From an uncultured Lachnospiraceae bacterium (GTDB lineage Bacteria > Bacillota > Clostridia > Lachnospirales > Lachnospiraceae): a DNA stretch of 14,535 nt. Below the pieces are notes generated by a model. It saw nothing but the letters and a program-made list of their open reading frames with translations, had not been told where the DNA came from and made no database searches. Positions 14,054 through 14,535 of this stretch are shown here, in pieces (position 1 is the stretch's first letter; every line of letters begins with the position of its first letter). Made by a program: the position numbers and the translations under genes. The stretch lies in assembly GCA_910588535.1 (NCBI GenBank), contig CAJUOO010000073.1, forward strand, positions 1-14,535, written 5' to 3'.

Positions 14054-14415
14054 TGTTTTGTTTAGAAAGGAAAAACACGCTGCATCCCTGCTTGTATAGG
14101 ATTGATCTATCACTTTTGTTGTTTCCATTAAGAGAGCTTGATGATCTATGAATACAAACAAAAGTCAAACTTCCATTGCTTGCACTTAACTTGGACTACA
14201 AGTCAGAAAACAGATAATTCTGCACCAAATTAAGATAACTTCATGCTTATAATTCTTCTTGCATTATTTTATAGAAGAAATAAAACCAGAAAATATCTTT
14301 TCCTAACTATAATTGTGTAAATTTACTAATATGGATCAGGTTGAATATTTATAGCAGGATTTCTGGCCTTTATGTCAGTCTCCATATGACTTATGTGGAA
14401 CCATTCAGTAAAGCA
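14054..14415. other. Non-coding spacer between repeats C and D, with extra internal segment
   Basis: This 362-bp A+T-rich spacer has no supported gene. Its first 105 or so bases align with 54-159, including GATGATCTATGAATACAAAC at 14140-14159, and its last 25 resemble the end of the left spacer. Between them it carries about 186 bp that the left spacer lacks. That extra part includes a short inverted repeat, TTCTTCT (14253-14259) with AGAAGAA (14273-14279), but nothing else recognisable. Confidence 0.65.
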
Positions 14416-14535
14416 GTATAGCCAGTCTGCTGTTTTCCTCAAGGAACCTATTGAAAAACGTCGGTACTTAGCGAGGTTTCTCACGAGCTTAGTATCCGTT
14501 ACGTTTTTCACTAAGCGCAAGCGGGGTGACGGAGG
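14416..14535 (-). repeat. Structured hairpin repeat, copy D (reverse orientation, cut by window end)
   Basis: The reverse complement of copy C's core, very similar to copy B. The left arm (14416-14436) and the whole core (14437-14535) are present; the right arm lies beyond the window. Inner pairs: 14452-14461 with 14501-14510, 14462-14464 with 14496-14498, 14465-14468 (TACT) with 14491-14494 (AGTA), 14470-14472 (AGC) with 14487-14489 (GCT). Several of these differ from copy B on both sides while keeping the pairing. Confidence 0.85.

Noticed and set aside
14326..14520. A 64-aa minus-strand frame across repeat copy D
   Set aside because: As with the frame across copy C, it translates the structured repeat and lacks initiation signals.

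Overview
The window looks like part of a Firmicutes chromosome, most likely a gut or rumen Lachnospiraceae-type clostridium. This is inferred from gene content (a Re-type citrate synthase next to a eukaryotic-type NADP isocitrate dehydrogenase, a long Y-family polymerase with a YolD-like partner, cytosolic plant-polysaccharide hydrolases), from strong AGGAGG-like ribosome binding sites, and from moderate to low G+C. No rRNA, tRNA, CRISPR array, IS transposase or phage gene was seen.

Layout. 1-548: non-coding DNA holding copies of a structured repeat. 549-3950, minus strand: an operon of Re-citrate synthase, a GntR/FCD regulator and isocitrate dehydrogenase, i.e. the oxidative route from acetyl-CoA and oxaloacetate to 2-oxoglutarate. 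Its promoter carries a TTGTATACAA-type palindrome suited to the operon's own regulator. 4160-7084: a small conserved-looking protein gene (plus strand) facing a Y-family DNA polymerase and its 57-aa partner, preceded by a subtilisin-like protease that seems to lack the catalytic Asp. 7113-7306: a decayed-looking small reading frame. 7397-9800, plus strand: an A+T-rich two-gene cassette made of an XRE-type DNA-binding domain fused to an ABC ATPase, and a ten-helix permease without the large extracellular domain of BceB-type proteins. 10012-13692, minus strand: a GH3 glycosidase and a GH28 polygalacturonase-like enzyme, both without signal peptides, suggesting intracellular breakdown of imported pectic or hemicellulosic oligosaccharides. 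13914-14535: the same structured repeats again.

The most unusual signal is the repeat family at both edges. Each unit is about 140 bp and folds into a long hairpin. Units come in pairs in opposite orientation, separated by a related spacer (54-229 and 14054-14415). The two composites are direct repeats with a 14,000-bp offset. Between copies, several inner-stem base pairs change on both sides so that pairing is kept. The outer arms differ in sequence between the two unit types while staying self-complementary. This points to selection for a folded RNA or single-stranded DNA. The family could not be named from sequence alone.
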